A stretch of 64,000 nucleotides of DNA from positions 28,311-92,310 of the forward strand of contig CAZNCQ010000002.1 in NCBI GenBank assembly GCA_964571275.1, given 5' to 3'. Below the pieces are notes generated by a model that ran no database searches, was not told the DNA's origin, and saw only the letters and a program-made list of their open reading frames with translations. Within the stretch, counting starts at the first letter, position 1. Every line of letters starts with the position of its first letter. Shown here piece after piece: positions 52,828 to 61,563 of this stretch. Source of the DNA: DASRQZ01 sp964571275 (GTDB lineage Bacteria > Myxococcota_A > Polyangia > Fen-1088). Made by a program: the position numbers and the translations under genes.

Positions 52828-53510
52828 CGCCCCAACCCCGCGGCCGCGGCTGCGGCACCACCGAAGAGCGAGCCCGCGGCCGCCGCCGGCGTCGTCGCGC
52901 CCGGCGCCGTCGCGCCCGGCGTGGTCGCGCCCGCCTGGCCCGGCATGCCGCCGGTCAGCGAGGCGTCCAGCTTCGCCGGATCGGTCAGGAACTGCACCAC
53001 CTCGAAGTTGAGATCACGGCGCCCCACCTCGTCCCAGGACACCTTGACGGTCACGCGCCGCACCGACTCTTCGAGGCCGATGCGAATCGGGTCCATGAAG
53101 CTGCTCATCAAGCCGCCCATCATCCCGGTCAGCGCCTGCATCGGATCCTTCGACTTCGACGAGTCGCTCGCCTCATCCTGCGCGGTCTGCTTCAAGTCGG
53201 TCGGCAGCTCGATGCGCTCGATCGCGCTCTCCCAGCGGAACCCGGGAAAGCCCTGGTCGCGGAAGGTCCCCTTGTCGGTCTCGTTGTCGGTGCTGAAGCC
53301 GTTCTCGAGGATCGTATCCTCGAGGTCGGTCATCTTGCTGCGCGCGAGCAACGTCGCCGCCGTCGTCATCTTGGCGTGGTTGGTGGCGCGGACGTTGTTG
53401 GTGATGATCTGCAGCAGCACGACCAGCGTCGTCGCCAGGATCGTCAGCGCGACCATGACCTCGAGCAACGTGAAACCGCGGATGCCCGCGTTGTCGGCGC
53501 GCCGGCTCAT
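52824..53510 (-). CDS. gspI: Type II secretion minor pseudopilin GspI
   Basis: 228 residues. The prepilin signal GIRGFTLLEVMVALTILATT and NNVRATNHAKMTTAATLLAR match GspI. The protein is about 100 residues longer than typical GspI, mostly from a Met/Ser/Asp-rich insert (about 120-145) and an Ala/Gly/Pro/Thr low-complexity tail. Start and stop share ATGA overlaps with gspH and gspJ. Confidence 0.92.
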   Translation of the reverse strand: MSRRADNAGIRGFTLLEVMVALTILATTLVVLLQIITNNVRATNHAKMTTAATLLARSKMTDLEDTILENGFSTDNETDKGTFRDQGFPGFRWESAIERIELPTDLKQTAQDEASDSSKSKDPMQALTGMMGGLMSSFMDPIRIGLEESVRRVTVKVSWDEVGRRDLNFEVVQFLTDPAKLDASLTGGMPGQAGATTPGATAPGATTPAAAAGSLFGGAAAAAAGLGR

Positions 53511-54292
53511 CGCTCGATCCGGTTGCCCTCGTCGTCGGTCTCGGTGGCGGTGCCGGTCGGCGGCCTGATGTACTCGTTGTAGATCTTCGTGCGCCCGGTC
53601 AGCGGGTGAACGACGATCGAGTAGAACGACTCGCCGTCGGGATCGGACAGATGCACGATCGCGGGCTCGGTCTGGCCCATCGGGAAGAAGTAGATGTACG
53701 CGCGCCCGGCCACCACCTCGTCGGTCACGCGCGGCGTGTAGACGCCCGCGATCTTGATGCTGCTCTTCTTCAGCGTCACCGGCTTGAGCGCGGTCTCCTT
53801 GAACGCGCCGAAGCGCGCGCGCTTGGGACGGAAGTCACCGACTTCGATCTTCGAGGGGTCGAAGCTGCCGCTGTACTCGTAGCTGCCGTCCTTCAGCAGC
53901 TCCTCGCGCTTCTCGGCCTTGCGCTTGTCGTCGTCGTCCTGCTTCTTTTCTTCTTCCTCGCGGCGCCGCCGATCGACCATGCTCTCCGCCTCGCGCGGAA
54001 CGTAGAACTTGTCGTCGGAGACCTCGGCCCAGTAGCGCCCTTCGTTGAGATCGATCACGAGGCGGTGGTACTTGCCGGTCGTCGACGCGCGGTCGAACAG
54101 GTAGCGAATCGCGCCCGACAGGTGCGCGGTGCCCGCGCGCAAGTCGCTCTTGGCCAGCGAGCGAAATCCGCGCACGGCGCCGCCCGTGATGAGCGCGACG
54201 ATGACCAGCGTCATCAGCACTTCGATCAGCGTGAAGCCGTACGCCGCCGCGCGCCGCCGCCCCTCGCTGATATTGCCAACCCCGCCGTTCAC
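53507..54292 (-). CDS. gspH: Type II secretion minor pseudopilin GspH
   Basis: 261 residues. The prepilin signal AAYGFTLIEVLMTLVIVALI and HLSGAIRYLFDRASTTGKYH are typical of GspH/FimT. A highly charged insert (about residues 105-130, rich in Arg, Glu, Lys and Asp) interrupts the domain. The C-terminal strand AYIYFFPMGQTEPAIVHLSD is conserved in form. It is located 12 bases after gspG and overlaps gspI by ATGA. Confidence 0.92.
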   Translation of the reverse strand: MNGGVGNISEGRRRAAAYGFTLIEVLMTLVIVALITGGAVRGFRSLAKSDLRAGTAHLSGAIRYLFDRASTTGKYHRLVIDLNEGRYWAEVSDDKFYVPREAESMVDRRRREEEEKKQDDDDKRKAEKREELLKDGSYEYSGSFDPSKIEVGDFRPKRARFGAFKETALKPVTLKKSSIKIAGVYTPRVTDEVVAGRAYIYFFPMGQTEPAIVHLSDPDGESFYSIVVHPLTGRTKIYNEYIRPPTGTATETDDEGNRIER

Positions 54293-54304
54293 GAGATCCG
54301 CCCG

Positions 54305-54715
54305 CTACTGCAGCTCCCAGGACTTGATGTCGTCGGCGGTGCCGTCGGCCTTGTCGGGCCCCGACGAGATCACGTCGGCGCCGTCGGTGTCGTTCTGCCC
54401 CGGGCAGCGCAGCACGAAGTCCTTGCCCCAGGGATCCTTGGCCGATGCCTTGGCGACGTACTTCTGCGCCACCAGGTCATCCAGGCTCTTGGGGCAGCTG
54501 TTGTTGCTGTCGATCATGTACGTCGTCACGCCCTGCGAGATCTCCTTGATGCGCTCCCTGGCGATCTTCTCCTTGGCCCTCTGGAACGAACGGTTGATGA
54601 CGACGGCGACGCCGGCGCCGATCATGCCGATCAGCGCGAGCACGATCATGATCTCGAGCAACGAGAAACCGCCGGAGCGGCGGCGTTTTAGGTACTGGCG
54701 AATGATGCGGATCAT
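54305..54715 (-). CDS. gspG: Type II secretion major pseudopilin GspG
   Basis: 136 residues. The prepilin signal RRRSGGFSLLEIMIVLALIG is cleaved after Gly and methylated at Phe. The body contains ITRGVTTYMIDSNNSCPKSL-like EISQGVTTYMIDSNNSCPKS and the family C-terminal DPWGKDFVLRCPGQNDTDGA, part of the calcium-binding loop, ending in SSGPDKADGTADDIKSWEL. ATG 54715 has GAGGAGG 6 bases upstream. An ATG at 54730 overlaps the gspF stop but lacks a ribosome site. Confidence 0.95.
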   Translation of the reverse strand: MIRIIRQYLKRRRSGGFSLLEIMIVLALIGMIGAGVAVVINRSFQRAKEKIARERIKEISQGVTTYMIDSNNSCPKSLDDLVAQKYVAKASAKDPWGKDFVLRCPGQNDTDGADVISSGPDKADGTADDIKSWELQ

Positions 54716-54726
54716 TGGGCTCCTCC

Positions 54727-56001
54727 TCATTGAACGAAATTCTGCATATCCAAGATGGGCTGCAAGACTGAAAACACGATGAACACGACCGCGACGGCCA
54801 TGACCACGATGATGAGCGGCGACAGGATGGTGGTCAGGCGCTGGACCTTGCTGTCGACGTCACGCTCATAGGCCACGGCGACGTTCTCCAGCATGGCCTC
54901 GAGCTGGCCCGAGCGCTCGCCGACCGCGATCATGTGCACCATCATCGACGGGAACTGCCCCGAACGCTTGAGCGGCGCCGCGATCGATTCGCCCTCGCGG
55001 ATGGCGTCGCGCGCCTCCTCGACGACCTTTTCGAGCACGTCGTTGTTGAGCACCTTCTTGACGATCTCGAGCGCGTTCAGCACCGGCACGCCCGCCGAGA
55101 GCATCGTCGACCGCGTGCGCGCGACGCGCGCGACGCCGACGTAACGGATCAGCGGCCCGATGAGCCACAGCCGCAGCGTGACCCGATCCATGGTGGCGCG
55201 GCCCTTCTTGGTGCGCACCCAGCGTTTGTAGCCCCAATAGATGGCGGTACCGAGCGCGATCAGCACCCACCAGTAGCTGCCCGCGAAGCCGGCCATGAAG
55301 ATCAGCAGCTGCGTGTTCCAGGGCAGTGTGTGGCCCATGTCCTCGAACACCGAGGTGATCTTCGGAACGACGACGATCATCAACACAGCCATGACGATGC
55401 CGCCCAGGATCATCATGATCAGCGGATAGGTCATCGCGCCCGACACCTTGGAACGCAGTGCGTGCTGCGCGTCCATGAAGTCGGCCAGCCGCGCCAGCAC
55501 GGCGTCCAGGTTGCCGGCCGCCTCGCCCGAACGGACCATGTTGGTGTAGAGGTCGGGGAAGATCTCGATGTGCGTCGCCATGGCGTCGGCGAGCGCGCCG
55601 CCCTCGTTGACCTTCTGGCGGATCTCGGTGAGCACCACTTCGAACTTCTTGTTGTCCGACTGCTCGGACAGCGCGTTTAGCGCTTCGGCCAGCGGGATGC
55701 CCGCCTTCAACAGCGTCGCGAGCTGGCGCGTGAACACCGCGACCTCCTGCGGGCGCACGCGCTCGAACAGACGGCCGAAATCGATCTGGCGCCGCAACGC
55801 CGAGACCGGCGCGCCGCCCCCGCCGTCGCCCGCGCGCGGCGACGCCTTCGCGGCGCCGCCGGTCAGCATCTCCCGGTGCTCGGTGATGAACACGCCGTCC
55901 TTGCGCAGCATCTGCCGGAGCACCTTGGGCCCGTCGGCGTCCTTGGTGCCGGAGACGTTCTTCCCGGCGGCGTTCAATCCCTTCCAAGCGTAGACCGGCA
56001 T
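54727..56001 (-). CDS. gspF: Type II secretion inner-membrane platform protein GspF
   Basis: 424 residues. MPVYAWKGLNAAGKNVSGTK is the standard GspF/PilC N-terminus. Two GspF domains follow (FTRQLATLLKAGIPLAEALN and TRSTMLSAGVPVLNALEIVK), with three transmembrane helices (LIMMILGGIVMAVLMIVVVP, WWVLIALGTAIYWG, LIIVVMAVAVVFIVFSVLQP). It is the membrane core contacted by GspE. Its ATG overlaps the gspE stop by one base (TGATG). Confidence 0.96.
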   Translation of the reverse strand: MPVYAWKGLNAAGKNVSGTKDADGPKVLRQMLRKDGVFITEHREMLTGGAAKASPRAGDGGGGAPVSALRRQIDFGRLFERVRPQEVAVFTRQLATLLKAGIPLAEALNALSEQSDNKKFEVVLTEIRQKVNEGGALADAMATHIEIFPDLYTNMVRSGEAAGNLDAVLARLADFMDAQHALRSKVSGAMTYPLIMMILGGIVMAVLMIVVVPKITSVFEDMGHTLPWNTQLLIFMAGFAGSYWWVLIALGTAIYWGYKRWVRTKKGRATMDRVTLRLWLIGPLIRYVGVARVARTRSTMLSAGVPVLNALEIVKKVLNNDVLEKVVEEARDAIREGESIAAPLKRSGQFPSMMVHMIAVGERSGQLEAMLENVAVAYERDVDSKVQRLTTILSPLIIVVMAVAVVFIVFSVLQPILDMQNFVQ

Positions 56002-57773
56002 CAGTTGGCATCCTGCGTCGTGATCATCAGGACCTCGGCGGTGGTGGTCAGGCCGGCCAGCACTTTTTGCGCGCCGTCCTCGCGCAGCGTGCGCATGCCC
56101 GACGACACCGCGGTGACCTTCAGCGTCTGCGCGTCGACGTTCTTGATCGCCAGCTGGCGGATCTTCTCGTCGATGATCAGCAGCTCGTAGATCGCGGTGC
56201 GGCCCTTGAACCCGGCGCCGAGGCACGTCGGGCACCCGCCCTCGCGCGCGCGAAACAGCATGCCGGAGGGCGGACCGGCGTGGACGCTCTTGAACTTGAC
56301 CCGAGTGGCGGCGCCTGACGCGAAGTCGCCGGGGTCGATGCCGATGCTCAGCAAGTCCTCGTCGCTGGGCGTGTACGGCTCGCGGCACTCCATGCACACC
56401 CGCCGCACCAGGCGCTGCGCGAGCAACGCCATCAGCGACGACGCGACGAGAAAGGGCTGCACACCGAGGTCGACCAGGCGGGTGATCGCGCCCGCGGCAT
56501 CGTTCGTGTGGATCGTCGACAGCACCAGGTGGCCGGTGAGCGACGCCTGGATCGCGATCTCGGCCGTCGGCAGATCGCGGATCTCGCCGACCATGATCAC
56601 GTCGGGGTCGTGGCGCAGGAACGACCGCAGCCCGGCCGCGAAGGTCAGATCGATCTTGTCGTTGACCGCGGTCTGCGAGATGCCGTCCAGCTGGTACTCG
56701 ACCGGGTCCTCGATGGTCAGGATGTTCAGGTCGGGCGAGTTGATCTTTGCGAGGCACGCGTAGAGCGTGGTGGTCTTGCCCGAACCGGTCGGCCCCGTGA
56801 CCAGCAAGATGCCGTGGGGCCGGTGGATCAGGTCGTCCATCTGGCGCAGGTGATCGTCGCCGAAGCCGATGTCGGCGAGATCGTGCAACACCGACTCGCG
56901 ATCGAGCAGACGGATGGTGATGCGCTCGCCCTGCTTCACCGTCGGGATGGTGGCGACGCGCATGTCGATGTCCTTGCCCGCGATCTTGCGGCGGATGCGG
57001 CCGTCCTGCGGCAGGCGCTTCTCGGCGATGTTCAGGCCGGCCATGATCTTCACGCGCGAGATGATCGACGGCATGAACTGGCGCGCCGCGCGGCGCGTCT
57101 CGTAGAGCTCGCCGTCGATGCGATAGCGCACCATGACCTCTTTTTCGCCCGGCTCGATGTGGATATCGCTCGCGCGCTCCTTGACCGCGTTGAACAGCAG
57201 CGAGTTGACCCAGCGGATGATCGGTGCCTCGTCGGTGATCTCCAGGATGTCGACCAGCTCCTCGCCGGTCCCGGCCATCTCGTCTTCGTTCTCGCCCTCG
57301 GTGCCGAGATCGCCTCCCTTGTCCTGCTTGCGGCCGTAGACCTCGTTGATGACCTCGAGGATCTTCTGCGACGGCACCAGCACCGGTTCGATCTCGGCGG
57401 CGAGCTGCGCGCGCAGGTCGTCGAGCGCGCCGACCTCGAGCGGATCGGCGACCGCGACGGTGACGACGTCGTTCTCCTTGCGGATCGCCAGCAGGCGGTG
57501 CTGCTTGGCGAAGCCGATCGGCACATGCGTGATCAGATCCAGGTCGACCTCGTCGGGCTTCAGATCGGCGCGGTAGGCGATGCCCAGCTGCTTGCCCAGC
57601 GCCTGCTGCACCTGCTCCTCGGTGACCGCGCGCATCCGCACCAAGATCTCGCCGAGACGCCCGCCCTCGGCGGCCTGCACGTCCAGCCCCTGCTGGAGAA
57701 GCTCGGCGGTCAGACCCGGGCCCGAGGCGGGTTTCGCCTCCAGCAGAATCTGTCCGATCAGTCTTGAACCCAC
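56001..57773 (-). CDS. gspE: Type II secretion ATPase GspE
   Basis: 590 residues. The N-terminal N1/N2 domains (LGEILVRMRAVTEEQVQQAL) precede the ATPase core. The latter has Walker A GPTGSGKTTTLYACL, the Asp box ILTIEDPVEYQLDGISQ, Walker B DPDVIMVGEIRD and the His box LTGHLVLSTIHTNDA. The C-terminal zinc-type tetracysteine element CMEC and CPTC brackets about 55 residues. An acidic segment (GENEDEMAGTG) is inserted before the core. It energises pseudopilus assembly at the inner membrane. The start is GTG 57773, 15 bases after the gspD stop. Confidence 0.96.
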   Translation of the reverse strand: MGSRLIGQILLEAKPASGPGLTAELLQQGLDVQAAEGGRLGEILVRMRAVTEEQVQQALGKQLGIAYRADLKPDEVDLDLITHVPIGFAKQHRLLAIRKENDVVTVAVADPLEVGALDDLRAQLAAEIEPVLVPSQKILEVINEVYGRKQDKGGDLGTEGENEDEMAGTGEELVDILEITDEAPIIRWVNSLLFNAVKERASDIHIEPGEKEVMVRYRIDGELYETRRAARQFMPSIISRVKIMAGLNIAEKRLPQDGRIRRKIAGKDIDMRVATIPTVKQGERITIRLLDRESVLHDLADIGFGDDHLRQMDDLIHRPHGILLVTGPTGSGKTTTLYACLAKINSPDLNILTIEDPVEYQLDGISQTAVNDKIDLTFAAGLRSFLRHDPDVIMVGEIRDLPTAEIAIQASLTGHLVLSTIHTNDAAGAITRLVDLGVQPFLVASSLMALLAQRLVRRVCMECREPYTPSDEDLLSIGIDPGDFASGAATRVKFKSVHAGPPSGMLFRAREGGCPTCLGAGFKGRTAIYELLIIDEKIRQLAIKNVDAQTLKVTAVSSGMRTLREDGAQKVLAGLTTTAEVLMITTQDAN

Positions 57774-57788
57774 GTCCTTTGTTTCTCC

Positions 57789-60554
57789 CTATGGCGACGG
57801 TGGCGGTGCGGCTTCGGCCGGCGGCGTCGTGACCGGTGGTGCCGCAGCCGGTGGTGGCGGCGGCGTCGCCGCAGGAGGCGGCGGCGTGGTCGACGGAGGC
57901 TGCGTGCTCTCGGGGGTCGCGGCGCCCGGCTGCGGCGCGCTCGGCCCGGACGGCGGAGCCGGCGCTTCGACCTCGCCCGAGTGATCGCTCTCCAGCTTTT
58001 CGCGAATTTCCTGCTCGGCCTGATCTTCCTCTTCGACCTCGCGCGCGGCGCGGTTGATCTCCTCGAGCATGCCGCGTTTACGGCGATAGTCGACCTGAGC
58101 CTCGGGATTCGGCCGGTCCTCGCCGCCGAAACGCTCCACGAACTCGCGCCGCTCCTTCATCTTCTTTTCCAGCACGCGCCGCAGATCGGTCTGGTCGGCG
58201 ATCACGTAGGGCGTGAGCGCGATGATGAGGTTGGTCTTCACGACGTGGCGGGTGGTGTCGCGGAAGAAGAAGCCGATGATCGGGATGTCACCGAGCAGCG
58301 GGATCTTCTGCACGCTGTTGATGACCTTGTCGGACATCAGGCCGCCGATCAGGATCGTCTGCTGGTCCCTGGCGACGACGATCGTCTTCGCCGTTCGCTC
58401 CGACGTCGACGGCCCGAGGTTGCTCGCGCCCGGCGCGACCTCTGAGATCTTCTCATCGACCTCGAGGCGGATGATGTCGTGCTCGTTGACGTGCGGCACC
58501 AGCTTCATCTCGAGCGCGACCTTTTCGCGCTGCACCTGCGGGAACAGGCTGCCCAGGCCCAGGCCCGCCAGCGGATTGGCGCCGCCCGCGGCGCCGGGGA
58601 CGGCGCCACCCAGCCCGAGCGTGCTGACCGGGAACGGGATGCGCGAGCCGACGGAGATCTCCCCTTCCTCGTTGTTCATGATCAAGAGATGGGGATTCGA
58701 CAGCACGTCGACGTCGCTGTTGGTTTGCAGCGCGTGAACCAGCACGCCGAACGACGGGATGTCGAGCGTCGACGTCGCGCCGAAGCCCAGGCTGCGCGCC
58801 TGGTCGGGCGACAGCACCGGTCCCAGGATGCCGGCCAGCATGGTCTCGCCGAGCAGCGACGTCGGGTTCAGCGTCTTCGACGGGTTGAAGCCGAAGATTC
58901 CCAGGCCCTGGTTGGTCTGGTTGAAGGGGTTCGTGGGGATCGCGCCGTGGAACGACCCGCCGAGCTCGCGGTTCTTGTCGAGCGTCACCTCGAGGATCAG
59001 CGCCTCGACGAAGACCTGCTTGCGCGGCGAATCGAGCCGCTCGATCACGCGACGGAGCGATTGGTAGTCCTTCAGCGACGACACGACGATCAGCGAGTTG
59101 GTCGGCCGATCGAAGTTGATGCGCACGTCGCCCTCGAACAGCAGCGACGGGCCCTGGCCCGGTGAGCCTCCCGCCGTCGGCGTCGGCGTCGGTGCCTGCG
59201 TCGCGCCGCGGGCCCGGTTCGTCCGGCCGCCGGCTGCGCCCGCGACCGCGACGCCGGTGACCGCGCCCAGCGTCTGGGCCAGCTCGTCGCAGTTCGCGTT
59301 CTCGCAGTAGTAGACGTGAATGCGCCCATCGCCGCTCTCGAGAGGCACGTCGAGCTTGCGCACCAGCGTGAGCAGCCGCGCGTAGGCGCGCTCGTTGGCG
59401 ATGACGATCAGCTGGTTCGACCGCTCGTCGGGGATGATCTTCGACACCATCATCTCGGACGTGAGGTCGCCGACCTTGGGAGGCTGCTTGTTGCTGCCGG
59501 GCGCCCCGGCCGCGGGCGGCGGCGCTCCGGTGCGGCCCTTGCCGCCCAGCTGCGCGACCTGGAAGATCTCGCCCAGCTTCTGGGCCATCTCGCTGGCCGC
59601 GGTGTTCTTGATCTCGACGATCCAGATCTTCTCGCCCGTGCCCGACTGATCCAGCTCGCGGACGATGCTCATCATGCGCGCGATGTTCGCCGACGTGTCG
59701 GTGATGATCATCGCGCCCTGTGGCGCGAAGACGATCACGTCGCCTTGTTCGCCCTTGAGGCGCCCGAGGACCTGCGCCACCTCGTTGACGTCGGCGTTCT
59801 CGACGCGGACGAGGCGCGTGACGTAGGCTTCGCCCTGCTGATCGCCGTCCGCGCTGTAGAGCGGGATCGCGCTCGTCTTGGCGCGCGGGGTCTCGATGAT
59901 GCGCAGGAACTTGCCGCTGGGCGCGACGGTCAGGCCGACCGAATCCAGCGCCGAGAGAAACAGCCGGTACGCCTCTTCGGGCGTGATCAGCTGCGGTGCG
60001 ATGATCGTGACCTTCTTGCTGTTGGCGGGGATCGTTCCCGGCAGCACGAACTGCTTGCAGGTGATCGACGAGATCCAGGAGATCAAATCCCCGAGATCGG
60101 TCTCCGGCTTCATGTTCAGCTTCACGATCCGGCGATTCGCGGGGAACTTCCTGCAGGAGTTGAAGTCCTTCTCGCCGACGAGCTCGCCGGTGACCGCGGG
60201 TCCGGGGATCGTGCCCGGCGTCATACCCGGCGTGACGGCGGGCGTGGGCGGCGCGACACCGGTCGGGCTTCCCAGCAGCGGGTTGGCGCGGTTCGCGCGG
60301 CGGAGCTGCCTGGGCGTCAACGTCGGCGCTGGCGGGGTCGCCGCCGCGGGCGCAGGCGACGTCGTCGAGGGCGGGGGCGACGGCGGCGTGGGCGTCGGTC
60401 CGGCGCCCGAGACGATCGCCGCGACGGCGGGCGCCGGCAGCGCGATCGCCAGGGCGAGAGCGAACGCGAGCGGCGCGAGGACGATCGATGCGCGCGATGC
60501 GCGCGCGAGCGAGCCCGCGCGCGACCCGGGAGGATAGTCTGTGGGGGATCTCAT
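57789..60554 (-). CDS. gspD: Type II secretion outer-membrane secretin GspD
   Basis: 921 residues. The signal peptide (APLAFALALAIALPAPAVA) is followed by a Pro/Thr linker, the N0 domain (VKLNMKPETDLGDLISWISS) and N1-N3 domains (VTRLVRVENADVNEVAQVLG; DERSNQLIVIANERAYARLL). The secretin core has LEVTLDKNRELGGSFHGAI, VDVLSNPHLLIMNNEEGEIS and IVVARDQQTILIGGLMSDKV. The end is a charged coiled coil and a Pro-rich tail. It forms the outer-membrane gate. ATG 60554 overlaps the gspC stop (ATGA). No GspS pilotin gene is visible. Confidence 0.96.
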   Translation of the reverse strand: MRSPTDYPPGSRAGSLARASRASIVLAPLAFALALAIALPAPAVAAIVSGAGPTPTPPSPPPSTTSPAPAAATPPAPTLTPRQLRRANRANPLLGSPTGVAPPTPAVTPGMTPGTIPGPAVTGELVGEKDFNSCRKFPANRRIVKLNMKPETDLGDLISWISSITCKQFVLPGTIPANSKKVTIIAPQLITPEEAYRLFLSALDSVGLTVAPSGKFLRIIETPRAKTSAIPLYSADGDQQGEAYVTRLVRVENADVNEVAQVLGRLKGEQGDVIVFAPQGAMIITDTSANIARMMSIVRELDQSGTGEKIWIVEIKNTAASEMAQKLGEIFQVAQLGGKGRTGAPPPAAGAPGSNKQPPKVGDLTSEMMVSKIIPDERSNQLIVIANERAYARLLTLVRKLDVPLESGDGRIHVYYCENANCDELAQTLGAVTGVAVAGAAGGRTNRARGATQAPTPTPTAGGSPGQGPSLLFEGDVRINFDRPTNSLIVVSSLKDYQSLRRVIERLDSPRKQVFVEALILEVTLDKNRELGGSFHGAIPTNPFNQTNQGLGIFGFNPSKTLNPTSLLGETMLAGILGPVLSPDQARSLGFGATSTLDIPSFGVLVHALQTNSDVDVLSNPHLLIMNNEEGEISVGSRIPFPVSTLGLGGAVPGAAGGANPLAGLGLGSLFPQVQREKVALEMKLVPHVNEHDIIRLEVDEKISEVAPGASNLGPSTSERTAKTIVVARDQQTILIGGLMSDKVINSVQKIPLLGDIPIIGFFFRDTTRHVVKTNLIIALTPYVIADQTDLRRVLEKKMKERREFVERFGGEDRPNPEAQVDYRRKRGMLEEINRAAREVEEEDQAEQEIREKLESDHSGEVEAPAPPSGPSAPQPGAATPESTQPPSTTPPPPAATPPPPPAAAPPVTTPPAEAAPPPSP

Positions 60555-61483
60555 CGGATGTTGTATTCCTTGTTGATTTTCTGCCCGTTTCGCTCCAGCC
60601 CCACCGACAGATGGCTGGACGATTTCAACTTGGTGTAAACCTCGAGCGCCTTGTCGGGGCTGGTCATCTCGAGGCCGTTGATCGCCGAGATGACGTCGCC
60701 GTTCTGCAGGCCGATCTTCGCGAAGGGCCCGTCGGGCCGCACGCTGAACAGGCGGAAGCCGGCCGCCTTGCCGTCGCGGATCTCGGGGACGATGCGCGCC
60801 GAGCGCGACAGCAGGCTCATGTTGCCCAGCAGCGAATCCACCGTCTGTCGCTGCACCTCGTAGTTGTGCTCGCCGATCTTCTTGATGCCGCGGTCGAGCT
60901 CGGCCATCAGCGGATCGGCGGCCGGCGCCGCCGGCGCGGCCGCGACCGGCGCGTTGGGCGCCGCCGGCGCCTTGTCGATCAGATCCAGGTACTCCTTGCG
61001 CCCCGCGCTGAATTCGAGATAGATGCGCGCCTCCTCGATATCCGAGATCGTGGCGTCGCGGATCTTCGAGCCGATCGAGTACGGCCCCACCGAGTGATCG
61101 TCGGTGTCGCGGATGATCGCAACCGACCAGCGCGGATCGGCGGGCCGCGGCGCGAACATCACGGCCAGCAGGCGCAACGGCAGCGACGTGCGCTGCAATG
61201 AGGGCGGCGGCGGCGGGCCACCGGAGAGATCGACCGGCGGCTCGAGGATCGGCGGGCAGGTCGAGCAGAAGACGTTGCGCTTGAGGATCGCGTCGGTCTC
61301 TTTGCCGTAGTAGGTGCCGACCGACGCGGGCGCGGCCACGCGCGGAGCGCTGCGGACCGGTGGCGTGATGCGGGTGATCCGGGTCTGGATCAAGGTCGCT
61401 GTGGCGCGCGCGCTGAAAACGGCGCAGATCGCGATGACCGCCAGGTCGATCGCCCACAGGTATTTGCGCAGAAGTGTCTCCAT
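60551..61483 (-). CDS. gspC: Type II secretion protein GspC with PDZ-like domain
   Basis: 310 residues. One N-terminal transmembrane helix (LWAIDLAVIAICAVFSARAT) and a homology region with FAPRPADPRWSVAIIRDTDD that contacts the secretin are followed by an Ala/Pro linker. A C-terminal PDZ domain follows (FRLFSVRPDGPFAKIGLQNG, DVISAINGLEMTSPDKALEV). A C-S-T-C pair at residues 72-76 is unusual. It is the first gene of the twelve-gene operon, downstream of a sigma54-type promoter. GGGGAGGA lies just before the ATG. Confidence 0.94.
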   Translation of the reverse strand: METLLRKYLWAIDLAVIAICAVFSARATATLIQTRITRITPPVRSAPRVAAPASVGTYYGKETDAILKRNVFCSTCPPILEPPVDLSGGPPPPPSLQRTSLPLRLLAVMFAPRPADPRWSVAIIRDTDDHSVGPYSIGSKIRDATISDIEEARIYLEFSAGRKEYLDLIDKAPAAPNAPVAAAPAAPAADPLMAELDRGIKKIGEHNYEVQRQTVDSLLGNMSLLSRSARIVPEIRDGKAAGFRLFSVRPDGPFAKIGLQNGDVISAINGLEMTSPDKALEVYTKLKSSSHLSVGLERNGQKINKEYNIR

Positions 61484-61509
61484 GTCCTCCCCGGGTACGG
61501 GCCTAGTAG

Positions 61510-61525
61510 AGCAACGCCGGGGCCA
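61510..61525 (-). promoter_or_regulatory. Sigma54 (-24/-12) promoter of the gsp operon
   Basis: On the minus strand TGGCCCCGGCGTTGCT matches the sigma54 consensus TGGCACGRNNNTTGCW. It has GG and GC separated by exactly 10 bases and a complete TTGCT -12 box; two positions differ. Transcription would start near 61500, leaving a leader of about 16 bases with the GGGGAGGA ribosome site before gspC ATG 61483. A perfect palindrome about 98 bases upstream of the start is a suitable activator site. Confidence 0.65.
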
Positions 61526-61563
61526 TCGGCCGGCGGACCCGAAAACCTTACTCTTCCGATGAT

